A stretch of DNA of 29,452 bases from Bacteroidota bacterium (GCA_023458415.1 JAEWZO010000040.1:1-29452), one strand, 5' to 3'. Positions 1 through 7,141 are shown, counted from the stretch's first letter. Notes: generated by a model not told the origin, from the letters alone. Numbers and translations: made by a program.

Positions 1-1
1 T

Positions 2-52
2 GAAGAAAATGATGGAACTACTGAAACAGAAAATTATTTTCTTATTTTATAA
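2..52 (+). other. possible C-terminal remnant of a gene entering from the left edge
   Basis: Frame 2 is open from the left edge to a TAA at 50-52 and would encode 16 residues ending ...ENYFLIL. It is too short to identify, and no start is inside the window. It could be the true end of an upstream plus-strand gene or chance. Confidence 0.25.
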
Positions 53-231
53 GATACAAATTATGCTGTTTTCTAATCCTGTTTTTAAAAATAAATTAAA
101 TCGTGGGTTTTGTTAAGGAACGACTAAATATGCTGACCTCTTGGACAGCATAAATTTGACCTACTCGCAATAAAAAACTTGCTTGATGCCTGATCAATAA
201 TAGGTTCCAACACTTTTGGAACATTACCAGA
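53..231. other. intergenic stretch with no recognised gene
   Basis: AT-rich non-coding DNA between the edge and the tRNA terminator. It holds a small perfect inverted repeat (GTTCCAA 204-210 / TTGGAAC 216-222) without a T-run on either side, and a weaker one (ATGCTG 130-135 / CAGCAT 146-151). No function can be assigned. Confidence 0.5.
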
Positions 232-265
232 AAAATGCCGTAAAACCTATGTTTTACAGCATTTT
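232..265 (-). terminator. intrinsic terminator downstream of the tRNA-Asp pair
   Basis: Two stacked stems (AAAATGC/GCATTTT at 232-238 and 259-265; GTAAAAC/GTTTTAC at 240-246 and 251-257) with a CTAT loop and one mismatch between them. Read on the minus strand the hairpin is followed by a T-run. It lies 23 bases past the end of the second tRNA, so it probably ends the tRNA transcript. Its symmetry could also stop plus-strand transcription. Confidence 0.75.
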
Positions 266-288
266 GTACTATTTTGATTTAATAGTTG

Positions 289-362
289 CGATCCGGACGG
301 GACTCGAACCCGCGACCTCCGCCGTGACAGGGCGGCATTCTAACCAGCTGAACTACCGGATC
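289..362 (-). tRNA. tRNA-Asp (anticodon GTC), second copy
   Basis: A full cloverleaf reads on the minus strand: acceptor stem GATCCGG/CCGGATC, anticodon stem CCGCC/GGCGG with loop CTGTCAC (anticodon GTC, Asp), and T arm with GGTTCGAGTC. The base after the acceptor stem is G, the discriminator expected for tRNA-Asp. The gene does not encode CCA (the next bases are CAA). It is identical over its length to the copy at 413-486 and lies 50 bases downstream of it, presumably on the same transcript. Confidence 0.97.
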
Positions 363-412
363 TGGTAGTTGATGTGTTGTCTAATATTTCCAAAAATAAT
401 CTGAAAAAATTG

Positions 413-486
413 CGATCCGGACGGGACTCGAACCCGCGACCTCCGCCGTGACAGGGCGGCATTCTAACCAGCTGAACTACCGGATC
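413..486 (-). tRNA. tRNA-Asp (anticodon GTC), first copy
   Basis: This has the same 74-base sequence as the copy at 289-362, with acceptor stem GATCCGG/CCGGATC, anticodon GTC and discriminator G. It is the promoter-proximal copy: a consensus Bacteroidota promoter lies at 525-554. Tandem identical copies probably raise tRNA-Asp dosage. CCA is not encoded and must be added after transcription. Confidence 0.97.
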
Positions 487-524
487 ATTAAATTTAAAAA
501 GAACGTCTTTCTTTTTGGTGAGTG

Positions 525-554
525 CAAAAATACAAATTTTGAACTACTTTCCAA
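525..554 (-). promoter_or_regulatory. promoter of the tRNA-Asp pair (TTG-N19-TATTTTTG)
   Basis: The minus strand shows TTG (552-554), a 19-base spacer and TATTTTTG (525-532). This fits the Bacteroidota primary sigma consensus TTG-N19-21-TAnnTTTG exactly. Its downstream edge is 39 bases before the first tRNA, leaving room for a short leader. It is one of the two best promoters seen in the window; the other is before purA. Confidence 0.75.
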
Positions 555-570
555 ATATTTTAAGCAAAAA

Positions 571-594
571 ATGCTTTCCAAAAAAGGAAAGCAT
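571..594 (-). terminator. intrinsic terminator of trxA
   Basis: A perfect 9-base stem (ATGCTTTCC 571-579 / GGAAAGCAT 586-594) with a six-base loop. On the minus strand it runs straight into a T-run (570-565). It starts 23 bases after the trxA stop codon. Confidence 0.88.
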
Positions 595-616
595 TCATTT
601 TCAGTCTTAAATTTTT

Positions 617-934
617 CTACAGGTGTGCAGAAAGTTTTTCAGAAATAACTTCTTTAGGCTGCACACCAACAATTTTATCTACAACCTCACCGTTTTTGAA
701 GATAAGAACCGTAGGAATGTTTCTGATTCCATAATCTACAGAAACCTGCTGGTTATTGTCAACATCAACTTTTCCTACTACTGCTTTTCCTTCAAACTCT
801 TCAGCTACTTCTTCAATAATTGGTCCCAACATTCTGCATGGTCCGCACCAAACTGCCCAAAAATCTACTAATACCGGTTTATCTGAATTCAATACAGTTT
901 CCTGAAACGATTGGTCTGTAATTTCTAATGCCAT
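617..934 (-). CDS. trxA: thioredoxin
   Basis: A small cytoplasmic disulfide reductase that keeps protein thiols reduced and receives electrons from thioredoxin reductase. At 105 residues it has the usual single-domain length. The redox motif WCGPC is intact with Cys30 and Cys33, Asp24 is the usual buried acid, and the conserved cis-proline is Pro74 (in NIPTVLIF). There is no signal peptide. It lies downstream of a cysteine desulfurase gene in the same orientation, but a TAATTTTG -7-like element in the 75-base gap and a strong terminator after it suggest it can be a single-gene transcript. The ATG start at 934 gives the standard family N-terminus. Confidence 0.96.
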   Translation of the reverse strand: MALEITDQSFQETVLNSDKPVLVDFWAVWCGPCRMLGPIIEEVAEEFEGKAVVGKVDVDNNQQVSVDYGIRNIPTVLIFKNGEVVDKIVGVQPKEVISEKLSAHL

Positions 935-970
935 AATTTAAATATTAATTTGTTTCTTATTTATTAACTA

Positions 971-978
971 CAAAATTA
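971..978 (-). promoter_or_regulatory. -7-like element (TAATTTTG) upstream of trxA
   Basis: Matches TAnnTTTG on the minus strand, 37 bases before the trxA start. No TTG was found at the expected 19-23 base distance, so the promoter is only half supported. Confidence 0.4.
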
Positions 979-1009
979 ACAACTTTTATGCTAATAAAAT
1001 GCACTGTTG

Positions 1010-2179
1010 TCAATTAGCTGTATTTGTTTTTTCTATCTTAAACTGCTTTGCGATTTCGCCCAACGCATCAGCCAAAGCATCAATGTCGCTTTCCGTTGTA
1101 AGATGACTAAACGACACACGCAAAGGTGTACAATTTTCCATTTCGTCATCATCCAAAAGCATCATCATCACCATGGAAGGTTTTGATGCTCCGGATGAAC
1201 ACGCACTACCCTGAGAAACCGCAATACCTTTCATGTCAAGTTTTAAACCAATCATCGGATCTTTAAATGGTAAAAGTAAACTAAGAACTGTATAAAGACT
1301 GCTGTCTTCTGCACTTCTGCCGTTAAATTTCAAACCTTCAACGGAAGCTGAAAGCTTTCCAATTGCATACTTCTTGAGCGAGGAAATCTGCGATGAATAT
1401 TTCTCAAGATTTTCCATGGAAAGTTCGAAAGCTTTGCCCAAACCTGCAATTCCCACCACATTCTCGGTACCGGCACGAAGCGATCTTTCCTGCGGACCAC
1501 CGGTAATAATACCTTTCAAACCTGTAGATTTTCTGATAAAAGCAAATCCATTTCCTTTTGGACCGTGAAATTTATGAGCGCTGCATGAAGCAAAATCTAC
1601 CATAATATCAGAAAAATCAAGATCCATATGCGCCATTGTCTGCACCGTATCCGAATGAAAAAGTGCATTGTTCGCTTTGCAGACTTCGGCCGTTTTCTTA
1701 ATGTCCAGAATATTTCCAATTTCGTTGTTGGCGTGCATTAAACTCACCAAAGTTTTTTTATCTGAGGATTTTAGAATTCGATCAAGTTCGTCCAAATCAA
1801 AGTCACCTTTTTTATCAGGACGAAGATAAACCACCTCAACTCCTTTCCTTTTCTTCATGTCCTGCACGGTTTCTGCCACACATTTATGTTCCATCGGTGA
1901 TGAAATAATGCGCTGTACACCTAAATGATTGATGCAGGATTTGATGATCATATTATTGGATTCCGTTCCGCACGATGTGAAAATAATTTCAGCCGGTGAA
2001 ACTTTTAGGTAATCAGCAACTTTGCGGCGAACATTTTCAATAACGATTTTGGCTTCCTGACCGAGAGTGTGGGTTGAAGAAGGATTACCGAAATTGGTTT
2101 TCATAAGACCCACCATTTCATCGATCACTTCTTCCGCAAGCGGCGTTGTGGCGGCGTTGTCCAGATAAATTCTATTCAT
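1010..2179 (-). CDS. cysteine desulfurase, NifS/IscS type
   Basis: A PLP enzyme that removes sulfur from L-cysteine as a protein persulfide for Fe-S cluster or thio-modification pathways. At 389 residues it has the class I (IscS/NifS) length. Visible landmarks are the N-terminal YLDNAATTP, His98 in the MEHK segment, the PLP lysine Lys203 in SAHKFHGPKG, and the active-site Cys327 in GSACSSG, which sits in the longer loop typical of class I. No scaffold (IscU) or SufBCD gene is nearby, so the sulfur acceptor cannot be told from context. It starts 39 bases after the HAD phosphatase stop and could be the last gene of that operon. NifS and IscS cannot be separated here, so no symbol is given. Confidence 0.93.
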   Translation of the reverse strand: MNRIYLDNAATTPLAEEVIDEMVGLMKTNFGNPSSTHTLGQEAKIVIENVRRKVADYLKVSPAEIIFTSCGTESNNMIIKSCINHLGVQRIISSPMEHKCVAETVQDMKKRKGVEVVYLRPDKKGDFDLDELDRILKSSDKKTLVSLMHANNEIGNILDIKKTAEVCKANNALFHSDTVQTMAHMDLDFSDIMVDFASCSAHKFHGPKGNGFAFIRKSTGLKGIITGGPQERSLRAGTENVVGIAGLGKAFELSMENLEKYSSQISSLKKYAIGKLSASVEGLKFNGRSAEDSSLYTVLSLLLPFKDPMIGLKLDMKGIAVSQGSACSSGASKPSMVMMMLLDDDEMENCTPLRVSFSHLTTESDIDALADALGEIAKQFKIEKTNTAN

Positions 2180-2218
2180 TTTTCAGGTTGAAAAGGTAAA
2201 CTGTTAATTCCCGTAAAA

Positions 2219-2806
2219 TTAATGAAAAAAACGGTAATGGCTTTCATTTGCCCAATTCAGCATCGCCGAATCTCCGGAAGTATCACCAAACGCAATTGAT
2301 TTATCGAATTTTAAATCTGAAATTTCCTGTTTAATCCGGGAAAGCTTTTCGTCACCGTTACAGTTTTTGCCTACGAAATTACCTGTGAAAAAACCATTTT
2401 TGAATTCGGCTTTTGTTGCGATAAGATTCATCTTAAACTCCTCTGCAAATGGCTTTACCCAAATATCAAGCGACGCAGTAACTAAATAACTTTCGGTGTT
2501 ATTTCTGTCAATATTTTTGATAAAATCTAAAGCATTCTGTCGGATAATTTCCGGATAATTTTTCTCGAAAAAAAAAACGGACTGTCGCTGAATTTCGTTT
2601 TCAGATTCTCCTTTTAAAATCGAAGAAATAAAACTTTTTTTTACTTTTTCAGCATCCGCAAGTTTAAGTTTCAGAAGAGCGAAAAGCGGAATATGTTTTA
2701 GAAACTGAAAGTAAAATTTCGAGGAATTGTAATGCTTCAGAAAAAGAAACATTGTGTCCTTGTAGGTTAAAGTTCCGTCAAAATCAAACAGATACAGCTT
2801 CTTCAT
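2219..2806 (-). CDS. HAD-IB family phosphatase of the polyprenyl-phosphoryl-pentose cluster
   Basis: A haloacid-dehalogenase-superfamily phosphatase, subclass IB (SerB-like). Motif I is FDFDGTLT with Asp8 and Asp10, motif II is VTAS (Ser112), motif III Lys154, and motif IV GDTSGDS with Asp175 and Asp179. Residues 14-85 form the helical cap. No signal peptide or clear membrane segment is present. It follows the SDR gene by only six bases. From context I infer that it removes the 5-phosphate from polyprenyl-phosphoryl-5-phosphoribose, the step between the UbiA transferase and the DprE1-like oxidase. In mycobacteria a PAP2-type protein (Rv3807c) has been proposed for that step. Sequence alone does not exclude another small phosphate ester as substrate. 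Confidence 0.85.
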   Translation of the reverse strand: MKKLYLFDFDGTLTYKDTMFLFLKHYNSSKFYFQFLKHIPLFALLKLKLADAEKVKKSFISSILKGESENEIQRQSVFFFEKNYPEIIRQNALDFIKNIDRNNTESYLVTASLDIWVKPFAEEFKMNLIATKAEFKNGFFTGNFVGKNCNGDEKLSRIKQEISDLKFDKSIAFGDTSGDSAMLNWANESHYRFFH

Positions 2807-2812
2807 TATTTA

Positions 2813-3538
2813 TTACAGTTTCATTTTTTTGAAGATAAACTCCGGAATATTTCTGATTATCAACATAATCATCTGCCATACCGGAAGCACGTAAGCAACA
2901 TTTTTTTTGTCTTTGTACGCTTTGTAAATAATATTCGCAGCCTGCTTTGGTGTAGCGGTAAGACTTGGATTTAGTGGTAAACCTTCTGTCATTTTGGTAT
3001 CCATAAAACCTGGTTTCACGGTCATTACATGAACTTTTTTATCGAAAAGATAATTTCTAAGGCCACTTAAATACGCAGTTAATCCTGCTTTCGCGCTACC
3101 GTAAATAAAATTGGACTGTCGTCCGCGTTCGCCGGCAACAGAAGAAAGTACGATCATCGTTCCGCTTCTTCGGCGTTCCATTTTTTCAGCAAAAAAATTG
3201 AGAACCGGAATGAGCTTAGCATAATTAATATCAACTATTCTCTCCGTATTTTCGTAGTTGTAAAGCCCTTCTTCTGTTCCTTTTCCCAAATATCCCGAAG
3301 CACAGAAAAGCAACCTTGTCTCCAATTCATCAAGGGTCGTGAAATCAATCGGCTTCATTAAATCCAGCTCAATAATTTCAGATTGCTGCAGGTACTTTAC
3401 ATCGATGTGTTTTGCAAACTTTTCAGCAGTTTCCAACTGAGAAGTGATGAGATAAATTTTTTCAAACTTCTCGCCCGCTTCCAGCGCTTTCTCTACAAAT
3501 GCCTGTGCAACTTCTGAATTGCTTCCGAGTACAACCAT
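2813..3538 (-). CDS. short-chain dehydrogenase, DprE2-like (keto-reductase of decaprenyl-phosphoryl-pentose epimerisation)
   Basis: An SDR of 241 residues. The protein starts right at the first Rossmann strand, with a modified dinucleotide-binding loop GSNSEVA (residues 5-11) in place of the common TGxxxGIG. The catalytic set is Ser133 (LSSVAG), Tyr146 and Lys150 (YGSAK), followed by KPGFMDT. The C-terminal 30 residues hold a hydrophobic stretch (about 213-236) ending in KKMKL, like the membrane-associated tail of DprE2-type proteins. It sits 20 bases after the DprE1-like gene and 6 before the HAD gene. By analogy with DprE2 it would reduce the 2-keto intermediate with NAD(P)H to the arabino form. 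No in-frame ATG exists upstream before a stop, so the 3538 start is kept. Confidence 0.87.
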   Translation of the reverse strand: MVVLGSNSEVAQAFVEKALEAGEKFEKIYLITSQLETAEKFAKHIDVKYLQQSEIIELDLMKPIDFTTLDELETRLLFCASGYLGKGTEEGLYNYENTERIVDINYAKLIPVLNFFAEKMERRRSGTMIVLSSVAGERGRQSNFIYGSAKAGLTAYLSGLRNYLFDKKVHVMTVKPGFMDTKMTEGLPLNPSLTATPKQAANIIYKAYKDKKNVAYVLPVWQMIMLIIRNIPEFIFKKMKL

Positions 3539-3558
3539 ATTCTTTCTCGCTGTTTGCG

Positions 3559-4875
3559 TTATTTACTGTTGATAATTCTTTTATGCTGCATGGAAACAAA
3601 CTTCGGATTCTGAACATTTTTCAGATAATCGGTTAACGAAGAACGGCTCATACTGTCCTTGGTCAAATAAATTCTGCCACCGTATTCTTCTACAATAGAG
3701 TCCAGTTTGTCCACCAAATTTTTCAGTTTTGAATTCACTTTGAAATCCAAAGCGAGCGTGTAACCTTCCATCGGGAAAGAGTTGTAAGCTTCCAGATTGT
3801 TTTTTCCAAAAAGTTTCAGCACGGCAAGAAAAGATCCGTTTCCGCTGTGCGCAATGATTTCCAGAATTTTCTTCATTCCCTCTTTTCCGTTTTCTTTCGG
3901 AATTACCATCTGATACTGAATAAAACCGCTTGTTCCGTAAATTTTGTTCCAATCGTTGATCGCATCAAGCGGATAGAAAAATGTTTCATAATCCACAAAA
4001 CCTTTAACTTCTTTCTTACGCTGTTTTCCATAATACAACAGGTTAAAAATTTTGACAGTAAGGGCATTCAACACAAAATTTGGAAAATAAAACGGCACTG
4101 TCGGACTGAATTTCTTCGGAAGACGCAACGGTTTCACCTGTAAATTTTTAGGAAGTTCATGTCGGAAAGCGTGTTCGCCTCGCATCATCAAACTTCTCCC
4201 TATTTTACTGCCTTTCTGAAGACAATCAATCCATGCTACGTTGTAAGTCCAGCTTTCGCTCTCGTCAAAAAGTCGGAAAATTTCGTCAAGGTTTTCCGCT
4301 TTTATGCTTTCCTGACGAATGTAAGCAGTTTCTATATTTTTCAGTTTGAACTTGACTGAAAGAATAATTCCTGTAAGTCCCATTCCGCCGATTGTCGACC
4401 AAAACTTTTCGGAATTTTCTATGCGTGAACATTTCAGAATTTCACCATTTTCATTCATTAGGGAAAATTCAATCAGATATTCTGAAAAACACCCTTCTGC
4501 GTGGTGATTTTTTCCGTGAACGTCGGATGCAATGGCTCCTCCAACAGTTATAAATTTTGTACCCGGCGTTACGTAAAGAAAGTAACCTTGCGGAACTGAA
4601 ATTTCCAAAACTTCGGAAAGAAGAACTCCGGATTCACATTCGATTACACCATTGAGACGGTCGAAACTGATGAATTTATTTAGTCTTTTTGTTGAAAAAA
4701 TCTGCTCAGATAATGATGCGTCACCATAACAGCGACCATTTCCTCTTGCAATAATTTCGTTGGCTGATGCAACAAAATCTTTAATTTTTTCAACAGAATC
4801 TTCAGAACGTATTTCTTTTTCAACCACCGGGAAGTTTCCCCAGTTTGTCACTTTTCTAGTAAAATTCGGCTTCAT
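3559..4875 (-). CDS. FAD-dependent oxidase, DprE1-like (decaprenylphosphoryl-ribose 2'-oxidase family)
   Basis: A 438-residue FAD-linked oxidase with an N-terminal PCMH-type FAD domain and a C-terminal substrate domain. RGNGRCYGDA (54-63) and the segment VGGAIASDVHGKNHH (111-125) closely match the flavin-binding parts of mycobacterial DprE1. FLAVLKLFG (349-357) and the TKDS lysine (Lys406, equal to Lys418 of M. tuberculosis DprE1) are kept. The position equal to DprE1 Cys387, the target of benzothiazinones, is Ala375 in GYTLALDF. I chose the ATG at 4875, which overlaps the UbiA stop as TAATG and implies translational coupling. A start 39 bases upstream (4914) is open but would extend the protein into UbiA coding DNA. 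Expected role: oxidise the ribose 2'-OH of a lipid-linked ribose. Confidence 0.9.
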   Translation of the reverse strand: MKPNFTRKVTNWGNFPVVEKEIRSEDSVEKIKDFVASANEIIARGNGRCYGDASLSEQIFSTKRLNKFISFDRLNGVIECESGVLLSEVLEISVPQGYFLYVTPGTKFITVGGAIASDVHGKNHHAEGCFSEYLIEFSLMNENGEILKCSRIENSEKFWSTIGGMGLTGIILSVKFKLKNIETAYIRQESIKAENLDEIFRLFDESESWTYNVAWIDCLQKGSKIGRSLMMRGEHAFRHELPKNLQVKPLRLPKKFSPTVPFYFPNFVLNALTVKIFNLLYYGKQRKKEVKGFVDYETFFYPLDAINDWNKIYGTSGFIQYQMVIPKENGKEGMKKILEIIAHSGNGSFLAVLKLFGKNNLEAYNSFPMEGYTLALDFKVNSKLKNLVDKLDSIVEEYGGRIYLTKDSMSRSSLTDYLKNVQNPKFVSMQHKRIINSK

Positions 4876-5762
4876 TATTTGAAATAAATTTGAAGTAAGA
4901 ACGCCATAACCCAAATCACCAAAGTAACCTGAATATAGCGGTCTTTATAAATAATTTTTGTTGGGGATTCCGTTTTGTTGTACACCAGAGTTTGCTGGAG
5001 ATAGCGAAGGAAAGCAAATACTACAAAAAACACAGTATAGAAAACCCGTGAGTGAAATCTTTCCTGAACTTCTGGTGATAAAGTAAACATCAGATAACAG
5101 ATAATCGCCAATGTTACTGAAATTGAAAGTGCAATATCCGCAAACTGAACATTATAACCGTCGAGCGCTTTTCTGGTTCTTCCGGAAATCTGTGCATTGA
5201 TTAACTCGCCTCTTCTCTTTCCAATAGCCAAAACCATCGCAAGTACAAAAGTGAGTAAAATTGCCCATTGTGAAACCAGAATTCCGGTGATGTAACCTCC
5301 TGCAAAAACCCGTAGAACGAAGCCTATCGAAATGATACAAACATCTACAATCGCGACATGTTTCAGGCGAAAAGTGTATCCGAGATTCATGATCAGATAA
5401 AAAAGAATGATGGTGGAAAATTTCCAAAGATTCTGGTCAAAAAGATATTCGCCTAAAATGACAAGGAAAATGTCTGCAATAAGCAATCCAGCCATAATCC
5501 AGATTGCAGTATTCTTTTTGATTGCACCGCTTGCCAACGGACGCTTCTTTTTCTCAGGATGCTTCCTGTCCGACTCGATATCCGAATAATCGTTGATGAT
5601 GTAAATCACACTGGCCGCAAACGAAAAAACCACAAAAGCAAATAAACTTTTGAGGAAGAGGTCGGTATTGGTGATATTTCCGGAGAAAAACAGTGGCGCA
5701 AACACGAAGAGATTCTTCACCCACTGTTCAACTCTGAGGAGTTTCAGATATTTTTTCATCAT
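4875..5762 (-). CDS. UbiA-family membrane transferase, decaprenyl-phosphate phosphoribosyltransferase-like
   Basis: An integral membrane UbiA-superfamily protein of 295 residues with about eight or nine hydrophobic helices. The first Asp-rich motif is NDYSDIESDRKHP (57-69) followed by KKKRPLASG, the form seen in decaprenyl-phosphate phosphoribosyltransferase (Rv3806c/UbiA) rather than in quinone or haem prenyltransferases. The N-terminal LLRVEQWVKN and the C-terminal IIYKDRYIQ segment also fit that group. The expected reaction is transfer of phosphoribose from PRPP to a polyprenyl phosphate at the cytoplasmic face of the inner membrane. It is the first gene of the set and is coupled to the DprE1-like gene by a TAATG overlap. 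Residue 2 is also Met, so the start could be three bases later. Confidence 0.9.
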   Translation of the reverse strand: MMKKYLKLLRVEQWVKNLFVFAPLFFSGNITNTDLFLKSLFAFVVFSFAASVIYIINDYSDIESDRKHPEKKKRPLASGAIKKNTAIWIMAGLLIADIFLVILGEYLFDQNLWKFSTIILFYLIMNLGYTFRLKHVAIVDVCIISIGFVLRVFAGGYITGILVSQWAILLTFVLAMVLAIGKRRGELINAQISGRTRKALDGYNVQFADIALSISVTLAIICYLMFTLSPEVQERFHSRVFYTVFFVVFAFLRYLQQTLVYNKTESPTKIIYKDRYIQVTLVIWVMAFLLQIYFK

Positions 5763-5775
5763 TTACGGTCAACTG

Positions 5776-5783
5776 CAAAATTA
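5776..5783 (-). promoter_or_regulatory. -7-like element (TAATTTTG) upstream of the ubiA-dprE-like set
   Basis: A TAnnTTTG match on the minus strand whose edge is 14 bases before the UbiA-like start. A TTG exists upstream but only 12 bases away, not the usual 19-21. It lies just past the terminator of the previous gene, where an operon promoter is expected. Confidence 0.45.
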
Positions 5784-5802
5784 GTGATTTTTTTACAAGA
5801 AA

Positions 5803-5822
5803 AAATCCGCCGAAGCGGATTT
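5803..5822 (-). terminator. intrinsic terminator of the lipoprotein pair
   Basis: An 8-base stem AAATCCGC/GCGGATTT closed by a TTCG tetraloop on the minus strand and followed by TTTTTC. It lies 25 bases after the OmpA-family stop codon and separates it from the UbiA-like operon. Confidence 0.88.
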
Positions 5823-5847
5823 AAAAAGTGTATATGAATATCTGTTT

Positions 5848-6540
5848 TTATGTGCCTTGCTGCGCTTCCTGAATCATTTCTTCATTCGCAGTAATTGCAA
5901 ATTCTACACGACGGTTCTGTGCTCTTCCAGCATCAGTATCGTTGGTTGCGATTGGTTCTTTTTCTCCCATTCCCATTGTGATCATTCTGCTTGACGCAAC
6001 ACCTTTAGAAACAAGGTAAGATTTTACAGCTGCTGCTCTTCTGTCAGATAGCGACAAGTTGTAAGAATCGGTTCCTTTGCTGTCTGTATGACCGTAAATA
6101 TTGATGTTTGTATCAGGATTATTAATCAAAACTTCAGAAAGTTTATCAAGGTTAGCCTGTGCTGCAGCAGTTAGATTTGATGAATCAAAACCAAAGTTTA
6201 CCATATTTTCCGGCATTGTAACTTTGATACCTTCACCTACTCTTTCCACTTCCGCACCAGGCAAAGTTTCTTTAATTTCTTTAGCCTGCTTATCCATATT
6301 TCTACCGATAACGTTTCCGGCTACACCACCTACAATTCCGCCAAGAACGGCTCCTGCAGGTGCATTTTTACCTTTACCAATGTTGTTTCCTAAAACTCCA
6401 CCAAGTACAGCTCCTGCTGCAGTACCAATTACGGTACCTTTCTGTTGATTGTTGGCATTTTGTACGGTTTCACATCCTGTTAAAATCATCGCAGATGAAA
6501 TGAACAGTGCTGCTATATTCGTTTTGTTGAAAATTTTCAT
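5848..6540 (-). CDS. OmpA-family lipoprotein with glycine-zipper domain (YiaD-like)
   Basis: A probable outer-membrane lipoprotein of 230 residues. The signal peptide ends in a lipobox (ILTGC) with Cys23 as the lipidated residue. Residues about 36-80 form a glycine-zipper region with two GAVLGG repeats, which usually inserts in or along a membrane. Residues about 110-217 are an OmpA C-terminal peptidoglycan-binding domain with NIYGHTD (Asp153) and SLSDRRA (Arg167/168), the pair that normally holds diaminopimelate. The layout matches E. coli YiaD. It follows the lipocalin-like lipoprotein gene by 20 bases and shares the terminator at 5803-5822. Its role is likely structural, tethering the outer membrane to the wall. 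Confidence 0.92.
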   Translation of the reverse strand: MKIFNKTNIAALFISSAMILTGCETVQNANNQQKGTVIGTAAGAVLGGVLGNNIGKGKNAPAGAVLGGIVGGVAGNVIGRNMDKQAKEIKETLPGAEVERVGEGIKVTMPENMVNFGFDSSNLTAAAQANLDKLSEVLINNPDTNINIYGHTDSKGTDSYNLSLSDRRAAAVKSYLVSKGVASSRMITMGMGEKEPIATNDTDAGRAQNRRVEFAITANEEMIQEAQQGT

Positions 6541-6560
6541 AACTGTATTTTTGAATTAAA

Positions 6561-7043
6561 TTAATTTTGCATTGCTGTTCTCTGGAAGTTATATACGATA
6601 CGTACATTCTGGCCGTTTACTGGAACATTCTGTTCAAGACTGAACTGATCTGTTGTCTGGCTTACTAAATCCAGAGAATAACCATGAGTAACCGCCTTTG
6701 CTTTTGAACCTTCCAGAAGTTTCTTGAATTTGAAATTGTTTCCACCCGTCACTTCAAAACTGATCGGCTGGATTCTGCTTGGACAAGCTCCACCGCCTTT
6801 CAGCGTATAAGATCCGGAATAATTGTTCGGAATCAAAGTCCAGTGGCTTCCTACAAAACAACTTGCATCAGCTCCTTCGTCAAAAGGTTTCACGCTGTAG
6901 CTTCTGTCGTAATCAATACTTGTAATTTCCCAGTCGCCTTTCATATTAAGGAATTCGGCTCTGTTGTTCTGGGCTGTCTTCGCTGTGGAACAGGAAACAC
7001 TGATTGCGGCTCCCATAATTCCTGCTAAAAGTAAATTTTTCAT
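6561..7043 (-). CDS. lipocalin-like lipoprotein
   Basis: A 160-residue lipoprotein with a short signal peptide and lipobox SVSC (Cys18). The mature part starts after a polar linker with MKGDWEITSIDY (about 34-45), matching the Gly-x-Trp entry of lipocalin-like domains, and continues with alternating beta-type segments. Two further cysteines (in DASCFVGSHW and GGACPSR) could form a disulfide. No ligand can be inferred. It is the promoter-side gene of a two-gene unit with the OmpA-family lipoprotein, which suggests both work in the envelope. Confidence 0.8.
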   Translation of the reverse strand: MKNLLLAGIMGAAISVSCSTAKTAQNNRAEFLNMKGDWEITSIDYDRSYSVKPFDEGADASCFVGSHWTLIPNNYSGSYTLKGGGACPSRIQPISFEVTGGNNFKFKKLLEGSKAKAVTHGYSLDLVSQTTDQFSLEQNVPVNGQNVRIVYNFQRTAMQN

Positions 7044-7095
7044 AGCGGTATTTATTTGAATTGATAATTACAAAAAACCGTGCCATTCCATAAAA

Positions 7096-7119
7096 AAAGT
7101 CCGGTAAAAACCAGACTTT
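7096..7119 (-). terminator. intrinsic terminator of the S8 protease gene
   Basis: A 10-base stem (one G-T pair) between 7096-7105 and 7110-7119 with a four-base loop, followed on the minus strand by a T-run (7098-7092, overlapping the stem end). It begins 23 bases after the protease stop codon and closes the long parA-to-protease run. Confidence 0.85.
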
Positions 7120-7141
7120 ATAGTATTTCAGGAAAAGCTTA

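Noticed and set aside
151..158. TAAATTTG on the plus strand as a promoter
   Set aside because: There is no TTG at a suitable distance and no plus-strand gene follows; only the tRNA genes on the other strand.
448..648. Plus-strand open frame of 66 codons
   Set aside because: It runs through the tRNA-Asp gene, the tRNA promoter and the trxA terminator, and has no protein-like features.
3581..3952. Minus-strand open frame of 123 codons inside the DprE1-like gene
   Set aside because: It is an alternate frame of a clearly conserved gene with low-complexity, Arg-rich translation and no family resemblance.
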